Below, in pieces: positions 31,555 through 41,787 of a DNA stretch of 64,000 nt. The stretch covers positions 4,216,001-4,280,000 of the forward strand of contig NZ_JACHIS010000001.1 of NCBI RefSeq assembly GCF_014203365.1, given 5' to 3'. The position numbers were made by a program, and so were the translations under genes. How positions within the stretch are numbered: position 1 is the first letter of the stretch; each line of letters begins with the position of its first letter. The notes below the pieces were generated by a model. That model was not told where the DNA came from. It ran no database searches and was given only the letters and a program-made list of their open reading frames with translations. Origin of the DNA: Actinoalloteichus hymeniacidonis (GTDB taxonomy: Bacteria; Actinomycetota; Actinomycetes; Mycobacteriales; Pseudonocardiaceae).

Positions 31555-31580
31555 TTAGGTCGGGCTAACCTCTACCTAAC
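31555..31580. promoter_or_regulatory. DtxR/IdeR-type iron box upstream of fprA
   Basis: TTAGGTCGGGCTAACCTCT matches the remembered IdeR consensus TTAGGTTAGGCTAACCTAA at 15 of 19 positions, including the whole TTAGGT and GGCTAACCT blocks. A further ACCTAAC follows at once, giving three half-sites over 26 bp, as if two dimers bind. It lies 67-93 bases upstream of the fprA start and after the Nudix gene stop. Iron control of fprA is inferred. Confidence 0.65.
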
Positions 31581-31647
31581 GGCAGGGTTCACCGCGAGGA
31601 CGTGGAGATACTGCCTCCCGAACGTGTGCTGACGATGAGGAGAGTCC

Positions 31648-32994
31648 ATGAGTCGCCCGCTGCGGGTAGCCGTGATCGGGGCAGGGCCTGCCGGGATCTA
31701 CGCGGCCGACATCCTGACCAAGTCCGAGCAGCCGGTGAGCATCGATCTCTTCGAACGGCTGCCCGCTCCCTACGGCCTGGTCCGCTATGGCGTCGCCCCG
31801 GACCATCCCCGGATCAAGCAGATCATCCACGCGCTGCGCCGGGTTCTGGAGAAGCCGGAGGTTAGGTTCATCGGCAACGTCGACTACGGCGTGGACCTCA
31901 AGCTCGACGAACTGCGCGAGCACTACGACGCGGTGATCTTCTCCACCGGCGCCACCGCCGACCGGGCGCTGGACATCCCCGGCATCGAGCTGACCGGCTC
32001 GTACGGCGCGGCCGACTTCGTCTCCTGGTACGACGGACACCCCGATGTCTCCCGGGAGTGGCCGCTGACCGCCCGCAGTGTCGCGGTGATCGGCGCGGGC
32101 AACGTCGCGCTGGACGTCGCACGCATCCTGGCCAAGACGGCCGACGAGCTGCTCACCACCGAGATCCCCGACAACGTCTACCAGGGCTTGGCGGCCAGCC
32201 CGGTCACCGACGTCCACGTCTTCGGCAGGCGTGGCCCGGCCCAGGCGAAGTTCACGCCGCTGGAGCTGCGGGAACTGGACCACTCCCCCAACGTCGAGGT
32301 CATCGTCTACCCCGAGGACATCGAGTTCGACGAGGGCAGCATGGCCGCGATCCGGGAGAGCAACCAGGTCAAGACGATCGTCAAGGTCCTGCAGGACTGG
32401 GCGATGCGCGAGCCCGGCACCCGGACCCGACGGCTGCACCTGCACTTCCTGCACCGACCGGTCGAGATCACCGGCAGCACCGAGGTCGAGGGCCTGCGTA
32501 CCGAGCGGATGGAACTCGACGGCACCGGCAACGTCGTGGGCACCGGCGAGCTGCACGACTGGGACGTCCAAGCGGTGTACCGGGCGGTCGGCTACCTCAG
32601 CTCCCCGCTGGCCGAGATGCCCTTCGATCACACCACCGGCACCGTGCCGCACCAGGCAGGCCGGGTGCTGGACCTCGACGAGCAGCACCTTCCCGGGGTG
32701 TACGTCACCGGCTGGATCAAGCGTGGCCCGGTCGGCCTGATCGGTCACACCAAGGGTGACGCGCTCGAGACGATCAACAGCCTGCTCGCCGACATCGACG
32801 GCGTCGACCTTCCGGAGCGGCCCGACGAGGCGGCGATCCTGCGGTTGCTGGCCGATCGAGGCGTCGACTTCACCGACTGGTCCTGCTGGAACCGACTCGA
32901 CGAGCACGAGATCGGCCTCGGCACCGCCGCAGGCCGCGAGCGCATCAAGGTCGTGGACCGGGACGAGATGCTGTCGGTCGGCAAGGGCGACTGA
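31648..32994 (+). CDS. fprA: Ferredoxin/adrenodoxin-type NADP+ reductase FprA
   Basis: FprA moves electrons between NADPH and ferredoxins and can supply cytochromes P450. The 448-residue flavoprotein has FAD-binding VAVIGAGPAGIYAAD (G11-G16), PYGLVRYGVAPDHP, the NADP-binding VAVIGAGNVALDVARIL, VFGRRGPAQAKFTPLELREL and the terminal GWIKRGPVGLIGHTKGDA. It closely follows the mycobacterial FprA pattern. GAGGAGAG precedes ATG 31648. A cytochrome P450 gene lies at 38036 but is not linked in an operon. Confidence 0.95.
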   Translation: MSRPLRVAVIGAGPAGIYAADILTKSEQPVSIDLFERLPAPYGLVRYGVAPDHPRIKQIIHALRRVLEKPEVRFIGNVDYGVDLKLDELREHYDAVIFSTGATADRALDIPGIELTGSYGAADFVSWYDGHPDVSREWPLTARSVAVIGAGNVALDVARILAKTADELLTTEIPDNVYQGLAASPVTDVHVFGRRGPAQAKFTPLELRELDHSPNVEVIVYPEDIEFDEGSMAAIRESNQVKTIVKVLQDWAMREPGTRTRRLHLHFLHRPVEITGSTEVEGLRTERMELDGTGNVVGTGELHDWDVQAVYRAVGYLSSPLAEMPFDHTTGTVPHQAGRVLDLDEQHLPGVYVTGWIKRGPVGLIGHTKGDALETINSLLADIDGVDLPERPDEAAILRLLADRGVDFTDWSCWNRLDEHEIGLGTAAGRERIKVVDRDEMLSVGKGD

Positions 32995-33022
32995 CACCGG
33001 CGGCCTTCGCTCGCAACGACGA

Positions 33023-33058
33023 CAGGGGCGGATCCTCCCTCCGGAGGGTCCGCCCCTG
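33023..33058 (+). terminator. Strong hairpin terminator after fprA
   Basis: CAGGGGCGGATCCTCC pairs with GGAGGGTCCGCCCCTG, 16 bp with one mismatch, around a CTCC loop, 29 bases after the fprA stop. It may also act on the minus-strand gene ending at 33091. Confidence 0.75.
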
Positions 33059-33090
33059 CTGCGTCTTGGGGCCTGCCGAGCAGGCCCTGA

Positions 33091-33762
33091 TCAGGACAGT
33101 CGGCGCCCGAGGTCGTCCTCGCCGTTCCAGGCGGTGGCCAGCCCGTAGGCCAGCGCCGCGCCCAGGGGTTGCGCGATCATCGCCCACGCCGAGTCCAGCG
33201 CGGGCGGTCGGACCAGGGTCATCCCGGCACCGATCTGGTCTCCCAGCGGATGCGCGCTCGCCGCGAAGGACAGGCCCGTGCGCATCGCCAACCACGCGGC
33301 CAGCGCCGAACCCCCGACGACGGCCAGCGCGGTCAGCGGTCCTCGACGGGCCCGCAGCAACCAGCAGGCCACCCCGGTCAGGACGCCCAACGCCATCCCG
33401 AGCAGGACGAAGACCGCGATGGCGTCGAACCGGTGATAGCTCTCCATCGCCAGCGGGGCCAGCGTCCCGTTGGAGAGCACCCGTACCTGCATCGACGGCG
33501 CCAGCTCCGACCACACCCAACCCAACGGCAGTCCGAGCAGGCCGACGAGCGACAACGCGCTCAGCGCCGGCAGGATGTCGCGCCGCGAGAAGACCGGCGC
33601 GACCGGCCTGCGTCGCAGGATCACGCCACCGTGGCCGACACCGCCACCCGTCGGGCCGGATCCGACGCCGTGAGCGGCGACGACGCCCTCCGAATCCGCA
33701 GGCTGCTGCCCCACATCGGCCTCCACATTCCACGCACGTCCATCCTCGGACGTCAGCGTCAC
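33091..33762 (-). CDS. DUF2567-type membrane protein downstream of bsaP
   Basis: The 223-residue protein matches by position and layout the DUF2567 protein that follows bioB and its auxiliary gene in mycobacteria. A 70-residue hydrophilic start leads to four likely membrane helices: PALSALSLVGLLGLPLGWVW, FDAIAVFVLLGMALGVLTGV, LTALAVVGGSALAAWLAM, and a last one near AWAMIAQPLGAALAYGLA. GTG 33762 overlaps the preceding stop as GTGA. Function unknown. Confidence 0.75.
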   Translation of the reverse strand: MTLTSEDGRAWNVEADVGQQPADSEGVVAAHGVGSGPTGGGVGHGGVILRRRPVAPVFSRRDILPALSALSLVGLLGLPLGWVWSELAPSMQVRVLSNGTLAPLAMESYHRFDAIAVFVLLGMALGVLTGVACWLLRARRGPLTALAVVGGSALAAWLAMRTGLSFAASAHPLGDQIGAGMTLVRPPALDSAWAMIAQPLGAALAYGLATAWNGEDDLGRRLS

Positions 33763-33977
33763 CGCCGGTCCGAGCCCAGCTCTGGGGCGTGCAGCTCGCC
33801 ATGCGCACTGCATCGGGCGCTCCACCCCGCCGGAGTCACCTGCACAACCATACGGCGGGCGCACCGAACGCAATATCGCGGTGGATCAACGATCCGCCGC
33901 CTCGCGCAGCCTGCGGCGTGCTCGGTGGACCCGCTGGCCGCGCACCAGCCGCAGAACTCGGCGTCCGGCATCGTCAC
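33759..33977 (-). CDS. bsaP: BsaP-like biotin synthase auxiliary protein
   Basis: This 72-residue Cys-rich protein follows bioB with a GTGA overlap. It has Cys9, Cys12, Cys24, Cys36, Cys39 and Cys56 plus His59. The core [18 protein letters not shown] followed by [10 protein letters not shown] matches the small protein found next to bioB in mycobacteria (Rv1590-like) that I recall being named BsaP and being needed for actinobacterial biotin synthase activity. The cysteines may bind Fe-S or zinc. The match is from memory, so orthology needs a search. GTG 33977 is used; ATG 33971 is an alternative. Confidence 0.8.
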   Translation of the reverse strand: MTMPDAEFCGWCAASGSTEHAAGCARRRIVDPPRYCVRCARRMVVQVTPAGWSARCSAHGELHAPELGSDRR

Positions 33978-34996
33978 AACGTCCGATTCAGCGCTTTGAT
34001 CGGCATCCGCAGCTCCTCGAGCATGTCGAGGTCCTGCTGGGCCGGGCGGCCGAGATTGGTCAGGTAGTTGCCGACGATGATGGCGTTGACACCGCCGAGC
34101 ATCCCCTGTTCGGCGCCGAGATCACCGAAGGTCAGTTCGCGGCCGCCCGCGAAGCGCAGGATCGTCCGAGGCAGCGCCAACCGGAAGGCGCCCACCGTGC
34201 GCAGCGCCTCGGTGCCCTCGACCACCGGGTAGTCCTGGAAGGGGGTGCCGGGGTTGGGGATGAGGAAGTTCAACGGAACCTCGTCGGGGTCCACCTCGCT
34301 CAGCTCGGCGGCGAATTCGGCACGCTGCTGCACGGTCTCGCCCATCCCGATGATCCCGCCGCAGCAGACCTCCATCCCGGCCGCGCCGACCATGCGCAGG
34401 GTCTCCCGGCGTTCCTCCCAGGTATGGGTGGTGACGACCTCGGTGAAGTGGGAGCGGGCGGTCTCCAGGTTGTGGTTGTAGCGGTGCACGCCCATCTCGA
34501 CCAGTTCGTCGACCTGGTCCTGGGTGAGCATGCCCAGCGAACAGGCGATGTTGACCTCGGCCGTCATGGGGTCGGCGCGAATCGCCTCGATACCCGCGCG
34601 GACCTGCGCCAGCAAACCGGCGTCCGGGCCACGTACCGCAGCGACGATGCAGAACTCGGTCGCCCCGGTCACCACGGTCTGGCGGGCGGCGGCGACCAGA
34701 CCGGGGATGTCCAGTCGCACGGCTCGAACCGGCGAGAGGAATCGCCCGGACTGCGAGCAGAAATGACAGTCCTCCGGGCAGCCACCGGTCTTGAGACTGA
34801 CGATGCCCTCGACCTCGACCTCGGGCCCACACCAGCGCATCCGCACCTCGTGTGCGAGTTCGAGCAGTTGCGGAGTCCGCTCGTCGGGCAGGCGCAGGAC
34901 CGCTTCGATCTGCGACCGGTCCAACCCGATCCCGCCGTCCAACACCTGTTCCCTGGCCAGAGCGAGGATGTCGGTCTGATCAGCCGTCACGGTCAC
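33974..34996 (-). CDS. bioB: Biotin synthase (radical SAM)
   Basis: BioB inserts sulphur into dethiobiotin. The 340-residue radical SAM enzyme has the [4Fe-4S] motif CPEDCHFC (Cys73, Cys77, Cys80), the CSQSGR segment, [10 protein letters not shown] and [12 protein letters not shown]. The second-cluster region is [13 protein letters not shown], and [12 protein letters not shown] follows. GTG 34996 or GTG 34990 may be used. It leads bioB-bsaP-DUF2567. It is 140 bp from the previous gene, so it probably has its own promoter; I did not identify a convincing BioQ-like operator there. Confidence 0.96.
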   Translation of the reverse strand: MTVTADQTDILALAREQVLDGGIGLDRSQIEAVLRLPDERTPQLLELAHEVRMRWCGPEVEVEGIVSLKTGGCPEDCHFCSQSGRFLSPVRAVRLDIPGLVAAARQTVVTGATEFCIVAAVRGPDAGLLAQVRAGIEAIRADPMTAEVNIACSLGMLTQDQVDELVEMGVHRYNHNLETARSHFTEVVTTHTWEERRETLRMVGAAGMEVCCGGIIGMGETVQQRAEFAAELSEVDPDEVPLNFLIPNPGTPFQDYPVVEGTEALRTVGAFRLALPRTILRFAGGRELTFGDLGAEQGMLGGVNAIIVGNYLTNLGRPAQQDLDMLEELRMPIKALNRTL

Positions 34997-35137
34997 AGTG
35001 GACTCCCTTGGACTCGGGTTCGCCTCGCCCGATCACGATGACAGCCCCTCATCGATGGACGCATTGTCTCGGTACGCCCGAATCCGGAGCGCGACACTGT
35101 CGATAACCGCCAGTGGTGATCGCGGGAATCCCCCGGG

Positions 35138-35821
35138 TCAGCGACTCGGCGGCGGATCCTCGGGGCGGGCAGAGCTGTCGAGGTCGTCGATCGACTTCTG
35201 CTCGGCACGGTGCGGTGGTCGACGGGCCGCCGTGGGCGGACCCGCACCGTTGGTCCTCCGGGCGGCGTCGGCCTGCTGGGCCGCGCCGTCACGCAACGAG
35301 GCGACGAATCGTTCGGCCTTGTTCAGTCCGAAGGCGATGATCGTGACCAACAGCCAGGTCAGCACCAACAGCCAGCCGACCACCTCGATCAGCACCCGGA
35401 CCACGCCGCTCGTCTCTCCCAGGTAGACGCTGCTCAGCAGCAGGCCTGCGGGGACCAACAGCAGCAGGACCGCGATGCCCGCGCACCCCAGCTGGCTGCG
35501 GCCGGATCCCAACCGCAACGTGGCGCCCGCCGAGGCGAACGCGACCAGGAACAGCAGCGCGGCCCCGAACGCGGCGACCGCCTGCCCGGCGCCGGTCGAG
35601 CCGATCGCCGACCACAGGGTGAGGCCCGCGACGATCGTGAACACCCCGGTGATCCACAGTCCGCAGCCGGTCGGGCGTCCTCGGCCGGGTCCCGGACCCA
35701 TGGGTGGTGAGCCGTTCCCGGGACGGTTCTCGGGCCGAGGCGGCCGGTCGCCCGCCGCACGCGCCCGATCGCCGGGCTGTCCGCCCGGCCCGGACTGCTC
35801 CGGTGGTCCTGCGATGGTCAT
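35138..35821 (-). CDS. Hypothetical membrane protein downstream of bioD
   Basis: The 227-residue protein starts MTIAGPPEQSGPGG with a 60-residue Pro/Gly/Arg-rich disordered region. Four likely membrane helices follow (GLWITGVFTIVAGLTLW, VAAFGAALLFLVAFASAGA, CAGIAVLLLLVPAGLLL and LIEVVGWLLVLTWLLVTIIAFGL), then a charged tail with DDLDSSARPED. The last helix is followed by NKAERFVASLRDG. ATG 35821 overlaps the bioD stop (ATGA), so it is co-translated with bioD. No family recognised. Confidence 0.75.
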   Translation of the reverse strand: MTIAGPPEQSGPGGQPGDRARAAGDRPPRPENRPGNGSPPMGPGPGRGRPTGCGLWITGVFTIVAGLTLWSAIGSTGAGQAVAAFGAALLFLVAFASAGATLRLGSGRSQLGCAGIAVLLLLVPAGLLLSSVYLGETSGVVRVLIEVVGWLLVLTWLLVTIIAFGLNKAERFVASLRDGAAQQADAARRTNGAGPPTAARRPPHRAEQKSIDDLDSSARPEDPPPSR

Positions 35822-36546
35822 CGTCGATCTCCCACTGTTGTGAGCAGTCCGGCCGCCGGGTCGATGGCCCGTCCGCCCAGGTCGGGATGCAGCCAGTCGG
35901 GTGCCCGAAGGACGAAGTCCGAGGTGGACAGCGCTCCCGATCCCGCGGGCAGCACGCCGAGAAGCGGGGCGCCCGCCGCCGCTGGCAGGTCGACGAGATT
36001 GTGCCGGGCGGCGAGATCGGGCTCGGCGGGCCACTCGCCGATCACCACGCCGAGGCAGGTCAGGGCCCTGGCTCGCAGCGCCTCCGAGGTCAGTGCCGTC
36101 TCGTTGAGGGTGCCCAGTCCGGCGCGGGCCACGATCACCACGGGTGCCGCCAGGGCGACGGCGATATCGGCGAGCGTCGTGCCCACCGAGTCGAAGCGGA
36201 CCAGCAGGCCGCCCGCGCCCTCGATGAACACGGGATCGTGGTGCCGGGCCAGTTCGGCGACCGCCGCGACGATCTCGGCCGGTCTCGTCTCGGCCAGACC
36301 GGATCTGGCTGCGGCGGTCGCAGGCGCGAGCGGATCGGGATACCTGGCCAGTTCGCGCACGGTCACCGGACCCGCCAGCCGCCGGACGTCGTCGACGTCG
36401 CCCGGTTGCCCGGGCCCGACGCCGGTCTGCACGGGTTTGACGACTGCGGGAGTGCGATCCGCACCGAGCGCACCGGCTACCAGCGCTGCGGTGACCACGG
36501 TCTTGCCGACGTCGGTTCCGGTCCCGGTGATCACGACGACACCCAT
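35818..36546 (-). CDS. bioD: Dethiobiotin synthetase
   Basis: BioD closes the ureido ring of dethiobiotin from DAPA, CO2 and ATP. The 242-residue protein has the P-loop TGTGTDVGKT (residues 7-16), KPVQTG, and IEGAGGLLVR with the catalytic surroundings. It lies 98 bp downstream of bioA on the same strand, leaving no room for bioF, which normally sits between them. Confidence 0.95.
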   Translation of the reverse strand: MGVVVITGTGTDVGKTVVTAALVAGALGADRTPAVVKPVQTGVGPGQPGDVDDVRRLAGPVTVRELARYPDPLAPATAAARSGLAETRPAEIVAAVAELARHHDPVFIEGAGGLLVRFDSVGTTLADIAVALAAPVVIVARAGLGTLNETALTSEALRARALTCLGVVIGEWPAEPDLAARHNLVDLPAAAGAPLLGVLPAGSGALSTSDFVLRAPDWLHPDLGGRAIDPAAGLLTTVGDRR

Positions 36547-36644
36547 TGTGCCGAGCCTAGAGGCACCGGCTTCTTCGTCTCTCGGCCACCGGTCGAATGC
36601 GAATGGTTGGTCGATTCCGCCCGTGGCGTGGGGCGGCCCGCCGC

Positions 36645-37952
36645 TCAGCCTGCCGAGGCGATCTCCGTCATCGCCTCGGTGACCCGAGCCAGGTCCGCGT
36701 CGTCGATCACATACGGCGGCATCGTGTAGACGACATCGCGGAACGGCCGCAGCCAGACACCGTGTCGTGCGGCGATCGACCGCGCGACGGCGGGGTCGAT
36801 GGGCTCGGCGAGTTGCAGCGCGCCGATCGCACCGAGCACTCGGACCTCCCGCACCGAGGGCAGTTCACGGGCCGCCGCCAGGCCGCGGGTCAGGCCGCGT
36901 TCGATGCGGGCCACGTCGTCGCGCCACGCGCCGGAGTCCAGCAGGTCCAGCGATGCCCCGGCCGCCGCGCAGGCCAGTGGATTGCCCATGAAGGTCGGTC
37001 CGTGGGCCAGGGTCGGGTACCGACCCCGTGAGATCCCCTCGGCCACGCCGGGGGTGCACAGCGTCGCGGCCAACGACAGATAACCGCCGGTCAGTGCCTT
37101 CCCTACGCACATGACGTCGGGGGCGATGCCCGCGTGGTCGGCGGCGAACAACTCCCCGGTACGGCCGAATCCGGTGGCGATCTCATCGAAGATCAGCAGC
37201 ACGTCGTGGGTGAGCGTCAGCTCCCGCAGCACGTGCAGGTACCGGGGATCGTGGAAGCGGATCCCGCCGCCGGCGTTCTGCACCACCGGCTCGACGATCA
37301 CCGCGGCCAGTTCGTCGGCGTGCTCCTCGATCTCTCTGGCCAGCAGGGCCACGTAATCGTGCTCGACGCCGACGTCGTAACCGGACGGCGGTGCGGGCAC
37401 GAAGACCTGTTCCGGCAGTACCCCGCGCCACAACGAGTGCATCCCGCCCTCGGGATCGCAGACGCTCATCGGGTGGAAGGTGTCCCCGTGGTAGCCGCCC
37501 CGCCAGGTCAGCAGGCGGCGTTTCTCGGGCCGCCCGGCCGAACGCCAGTACTGCAGGCACATCTTGACGGCCACCTCCACCGACACCGATCCGGAGTCGG
37601 AGAGGAAGACGTGCTGCAAGGGATCGGGGGTGATCTCGACCAGGCGCGAGCACAGCCGCACGGCGGGTTCGTGGGTGAGTCCGCCGAACATCACGTGGCT
37701 CATCCGTCCGACCTGATCGGCGATCGCCGCGTCGATCGTCGGGTGGCGATAGCCGTGGATCGCCGACCACCACGAGGACATGCCGTCGATCAGCTCGTCC
37801 CGTCCCTCGACCGGCTCGGCCAGGCGGAGCCGCACACCGGAGGCGGACTCCACGAGCAACGGGTCGACGATGCCGGGCATCGGCGCGTAGGGGTGCCACA
37901 CGTGGGCTCGGTCCAGTTCGATCAGCCGCGCTGGGTGCACAAGGGCGAGCAT
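36645..37952 (-). CDS. bioA: Adenosylmethionine--8-amino-7-oxononanoate aminotransferase
   Basis: BioA makes DAPA from KAPA using S-adenosylmethionine as amino donor and PLP. The 435-residue protein has [68 protein letters not shown] and the PLP lysine in [13 protein letters not shown] 37952 gives the standard N-terminus [12 protein letters not shown]; an in-frame GTG four codons on is possible. Confidence 0.96.
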   Translation of the reverse strand: MLALVHPARLIELDRAHVWHPYAPMPGIVDPLLVESASGVRLRLAEPVEGRDELIDGMSSWWSAIHGYRHPTIDAAIADQVGRMSHVMFGGLTHEPAVRLCSRLVEITPDPLQHVFLSDSGSVSVEVAVKMCLQYWRSAGRPEKRRLLTWRGGYHGDTFHPMSVCDPEGGMHSLWRGVLPEQVFVPAPPSGYDVGVEHDYVALLAREIEEHADELAAVIVEPVVQNAGGGIRFHDPRYLHVLRELTLTHDVLLIFDEIATGFGRTGELFAADHAGIAPDVMCVGKALTGGYLSLAATLCTPGVAEGISRGRYPTLAHGPTFMGNPLACAAAGASLDLLDSGAWRDDVARIERGLTRGLAAARELPSVREVRVLGAIGALQLAEPIDPAVARSIAARHGVWLRPFRDVVYTMPPYVIDDADLARVTEAMTEIASAG

Positions 37953-38035
37953 AGGCAGCCGCGCCCGGCGCCCTCGCGCGGACGGGGGCCGACGATCCGG
38001 ATCGGCGCGCCCGTCCGGGCGAGGGAACGGCGCTA

Positions 38036-39256
<1,221 letters not shown>

Positions 39257-39634
39257 GGGCACCCCACGTCATGGTTTTCACTCGCATACATCTGACTCAT
39301 TCCAGTGAACGCCTATAACGAAGTGCTCCAGGTCACAGATCGGCGGCGTCGAGCGCGACATCGCTGCTAGGCACCGTGTCCGCCGCTCATCCGCCATTCG
39401 ATGTTCACTCGTTCGGATCAGTCACCCACCCGTGGATCGCCCCCCGACTATCACCCGGACGGGTCAAGGTCGCCGTCGGCCGGAGAGCCGCAGAATGCTC
39501 TTTGAGCCTGGATAAACCGGATAAAACGGTCAAAAAATGATTGATCTCCGTTGTCAGACGGTTTTTCTCGGCCTCGGGCATGAGAACATCGGCGCTGCCG
39601 CGACTTCGGGCTCGCTCTTCCGGAAGGTCTCGAC
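39257..39634. other. 378-bp intergenic region with an AT-rich island
   Basis: This gap separates the divergent P450 and DUF4253 genes. Most is ordinary, but 39500-39580 is clearly poorer in GC than the surroundings. It holds a direct repeat GGATAAA at 39510-39516 and 39519-39525, followed by a run of six A. This is likely the promoter/operator zone for one or both genes. I see no ORF or RNA gene. Confidence 0.5.
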
Positions 39635-40480
39635 ATGGTCGACCAGCCCAGCACCACAGCCCCGCCGCTCGACGACTGGGGATCACTCTTCCCCGAGGGA
39701 ACGGCGGGTGGCACTCCGTCGACCCCGCTGCCCACCGGCAGACTGATCCTCCCGGACGAGAGCTTCGCGCGGACGGTGGCATCACGCAGCAGGCCCGCGC
39801 TCTGGCTCGGCGACGACGCCGCCGACGCCGAGCTGTGGTCCCGGCTGCACGCCGAGCATCCGACCTCGGGTCTGTGGCCGCTGATCCTGGAGACGGCCGA
39901 GCACGGCGGGTTGCCCTGGGAGACCGGCGAACTGGCCCCCGAGACCGTATCCGACGTCGACCGCTTCGACGCGGCGCGCGTGATGGCCGCGATCTGGGCG
40001 GAGTGGCTGGAACCCGCGGGCAGTACCGACACCAGTCACCTGGAGCCCTTCGACTCGACCTTCCCCGGTCTGGCACCGGCGGGCACCTCGCCCAGGACCG
40101 CAGGCGAGGTGGCCGACTGGTACGCGGACCTGATCGCGTCGGAGTCGGCTCGACTCGGCCTGGTCGCGGCACCGCGCAGTGCCGACGCGCTGGCCGTCAT
40201 CGGCTGGATGGGGCCGGTCAACCACTCCGAGCACACGGCGCCGATGGCAGCCGTCGTGCGCAGCTGGGAGGACCGCTTCGGGGCCCGCGTCGTCCGTATC
40301 GGCTTCGACACACTGGATCTGAGTGTCGCCGCGCCGCCGACCACGATCGAGCACGCCGAGCAGGTCGCTGCGGAACACTGGACCTTCTGCCCGGACAACA
40401 TCGATCAGGGACCGGGCACACTGCGCGACTACGCCGAGGAGATCCTCGGGAAGAACTCCTGGTCCTTCTGGTGGGACTGA
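39635..40480 (+). CDS. DUF4253 domain protein
   Basis: The 281-residue protein matches the DUF4253 family common in actinobacteria. It has the conserved C-terminal block around ARVVRIGFDTLDLSVAAPP, then EHAEQVAAEHWTFCPDNIDQG and the ending GKNSWSFWWD. Its central part, SGLWPLILE and the tryptophan-rich tail, are family hallmarks. GGAAGG stands seven bases before ATG 39635. The family has no assigned function; it often lies near toxin-immunity or stress genes, none of which are seen here. Confidence 0.85.
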   Translation: MVDQPSTTAPPLDDWGSLFPEGTAGGTPSTPLPTGRLILPDESFARTVASRSRPALWLGDDAADAELWSRLHAEHPTSGLWPLILETAEHGGLPWETGELAPETVSDVDRFDAARVMAAIWAEWLEPAGSTDTSHLEPFDSTFPGLAPAGTSPRTAGEVADWYADLIASESARLGLVAAPRSADALAVIGWMGPVNHSEHTAPMAAVVRSWEDRFGARVVRIGFDTLDLSVAAPPTTIEHAEQVAAEHWTFCPDNIDQGPGTLRDYAEEILGKNSWSFWWD

Positions 40481-40607
40481 CCGTGCCGACGCCGCGAGGA
40501 CGCGGTCTCCTCGACCCCGCCACCCGGCATTCGAGCGCCCACGGCCGCGTCGGCGACGGGTCCGGCGCTGCGGGAGCACACTCCCACCGATGGCCGGCGA
40601 GCGGTCG

Positions 40608-41771
40608 ATGACCCCCGAGCTCCCCACGGCCGTTCGACCCGAATCGGCCGCCCCGCGCAGACGGATCAACATCCCTGCGCCGTCGCCGGTAGCCGACCGG
40701 GTAGCGTGCGCAACCGTGGTAGCGCCGGACCCCGTGGACACCCGCCTGCTCGCCGTGGTCGCGGAGGCGGGACGAACCTCTGTGGCCGATCTGGCCAACC
40801 ACCTCGGGATGGACGTCCGAGAGGTCGCCGCGCGACTGGCTCAGCTGTCGGTCAGCGGTCTGCCACTGGTCGTCGGTGTGGAATGCGACCCGCAGGGCAT
40901 CCGAGGGGCGCTCGCGGCGATCGGCGCCTGGGGTGCGCCGCCACCGCACCATCCGATGCAGGCGACGCCGAGCGGCCCCTACCCGATGCACGGCGGCCCC
41001 AGCGGGCCCTATCCGCAGGCCACGCCCAGCGGGCCGCATCAGCAGTCGGGAACACCCAGCGGCGCCTACCCGGTGCACGGAGCGCCGCCGCACGGCCAGC
41101 AGTTCCCGCCGCCGCATCCGAGCCATGCCCCGGGCCCCCAACAACATCCGGTGAGCCCGCCGAGCACCCCGTTCCCGATGCAGGGACCGCCCCACCAGCA
41201 ACCGGCGGGACCGCCGAGCAGCCCCTTCCCCGCGCAGCAGCCGAATTCGGACCCGTTCAGCACCTGGGGCCCGCCGCAGTCGGCCTCCTGGGCCAGAGGC
41301 GACCAGCCCACCAACGTCCTGTCCCAGCCCGGTCCGGCCACGAGTGTCCGCCGGACCGGCGAGGTGGGCAGTGCCCTGGACATCCAGGGCTTGGAGGGCG
41401 AGCAACTGCGTATCCAGCTGCTCGAGGTGGTCGACCCGGCCAACTTCCTGTTCGAGGCGGCCGGCTACCGCCTGCAGGAGGGCGAACGAGCGGTGGTCGT
41501 GCACACCGAGTTGACCAACCGAGGCCAGGTGCCGTTCTCCTCACTTCCGGATCTCTATCTGGTGTTGGTCAGCGAGGACGGCCAGGAGGTCGGCAAGGCA
41601 CCCGTCTCGTTGTCCTCCCGACCGCCGTATCGGATCGGTGTCCAACCGGGCGAGACGGCGGGCGGACACACCGTGTACGTCCTACCGGAATCGACCCGCC
41701 TCGCCGCTGTGCGGTGGACGCCGCAGCAGGGCGAGGACCGGCTCAGTCTGACCTGGACCGTCGAGGACTAA
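40608..41771 (+). CDS. HTH - Pro-rich repeat - beta-domain protein of unknown function
   Basis: This 387-residue protein has three parts. Residues about 35-95 look like a Lrp/AsnC-type winged helix (VDTRLLAVVAEAGRTSVADLANHLGMDVREVAARLA), ending VVGVECDPQGIRGAL. Residues about 105-235 are a low-complexity region rich in Pro, Gly, Gln and His with repeats of the form T/G-PSG-x-YP. The last 135 residues form a beta-rich domain with AVVVHTELTNRGQVPF and PGETAGGHTVYVLPE, resembling DUF4352-like/telokin-like surface domains. No signal peptide or membrane helix is seen. ATG 40608 is a choice; ATG 40590 and a GTG near 40716 are alternatives. Confidence 0.65.
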   Translation: MTPELPTAVRPESAAPRRRINIPAPSPVADRVACATVVAPDPVDTRLLAVVAEAGRTSVADLANHLGMDVREVAARLAQLSVSGLPLVVGVECDPQGIRGALAAIGAWGAPPPHHPMQATPSGPYPMHGGPSGPYPQATPSGPHQQSGTPSGAYPVHGAPPHGQQFPPPHPSHAPGPQQHPVSPPSTPFPMQGPPHQQPAGPPSSPFPAQQPNSDPFSTWGPPQSASWARGDQPTNVLSQPGPATSVRRTGEVGSALDIQGLEGEQLRIQLLEVVDPANFLFEAAGYRLQEGERAVVVHTELTNRGQVPFSSLPDLYLVLVSEDGQEVGKAPVSLSSRPPYRIGVQPGETAGGHTVYVLPESTRLAAVRWTPQQGEDRLSLTWTVED

Positions 41772-41787
41772 GCACGACGGCTCGCAT

